Shown one piece after another: positions 14,772-14,832 of a stretch of 14,832 bases of DNA. Position numbers and translations under genes: made by a program. Numbering within the stretch: the stretch's first letter is position 1; each line of letters opens with the position of its first letter. Under the pieces are notes generated by a model that saw only the letters and a program-made list of their open reading frames with translations, did no database searches and was not told the DNA's origin. This DNA is from Coriobacteriia bacterium. Lineage in GTDB: Bacteria; Actinomycetota; Coriobacteriia; WRKU01; WQUG01. The DNA lies in the NCBI GenBank assembly GCA_009785705.1, contig WQVS01000023.1:1-14832 (forward strand). Reading direction: 5' to 3'.

Positions 14772-14785
14772 GCTCTAAAAAGAGC
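14772..14785 (+). terminator. Small hairpin after the permease gene
   Basis: GCTCT-aaaa-AGAGC is a perfect 5-bp stem with a 4-nt loop starting 4 nt after the stop codon. The bases that follow (GTCATTTAAC) are only moderately T-rich, so termination would be weak. Confidence 0.3.
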
Positions 14786-14814
14786 GTCATTTAACATTCG
14801 CTTAATTCTGACTT

Positions 14815-14831
14815 AGGGCTCACTTAGCCCT
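14815..14831. terminator. Stem-loop at the window end, possible terminator
   Basis: AGGGCT-cactt-AGCCCT is a perfect 6-bp GC-rich stem with a 5-nt loop. The window ends one base later, so a T-run cannot be checked; with one it would be an intrinsic terminator of the permease transcript. Confidence 0.4.
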
Positions 14832-14832
14832 G

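Overview
The window reads as chromosomal DNA from an actinomycete, most likely a lower-GC member of the Coriobacteriia. This is inferred from gene order and protein features; no database was searched. The order alaS, ruvX, mltG, (a YqeG-like phosphatase), aroE, aroK, aroB, aroQ, pepP, efp matches the well-known actinobacterial arrangement (in Mycobacterium tuberculosis the alaS-ruvX-mltG-aroE and aroK-aroB-aroQ-pepQ-efp groups lie in the same order). EF-P also carries the PGKGP tip loop typical of the actinobacterial EF-P subfamily. Base composition is moderate rather than GC-rich, and TTG and GTG starts are common.

Layout. (1) 1-8521, all on the plus strand: the 3' part of alaS, then ruvX, mltG, a YqeG-type HAD phosphatase, four shikimate-pathway genes (aroE, aroK, aroB, aroQ) and an M24 aminopeptidase. 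Several genes overlap (alaS/ruvX 8 bp, aroK/aroB 20 bp, aroB/aroQ 4 bp, aroQ/pepP 4 bp), so this is probably one long, translationally coupled operon whose promoter lies upstream of the window. It links tRNA charging, cell-wall glycan processing and chorismate precursor synthesis. (2) 8522-10900: an accessory block between pepP and efp. Its minus-strand part is a MerR-family regulator with a GyrI-like effector domain followed by a DUF3788 protein; a GNAT acetyltransferase runs divergently on the plus strand. The merR promoter is a textbook MerR-type site: -35 and -10 boxes separated by 19 bp with a dyad in the spacer. (3) 10901-13021, plus strand: efp with its own -10 box, then a 263-bp gap full of degenerate repeats, then tyrS read from a TTG start. 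(4) 13022-14832: an FtsX/MacB-type ABC permease read from a TTG start, followed by two small stem-loops at the end of the window. Its ATPase partner is not in the window.

Most of the window is ordinary housekeeping sequence. The parts that deserve a second look are the repeat-rich efp-tyrS gap (pairs of ~50-bp degenerate direct repeats, plus a 20-bp inverted repeat whose three mismatches all become G-U pairs in minus-strand RNA), the MerR/DUF3788 cassette with its self-regulating promoter, the enlarged AroB with low-complexity tails and an internal insert, and a Thr-to-Ile change in the zinc-binding motif of the AlaRS editing domain. I found no CRISPR array, phage or transposase gene, tRNA or rRNA.
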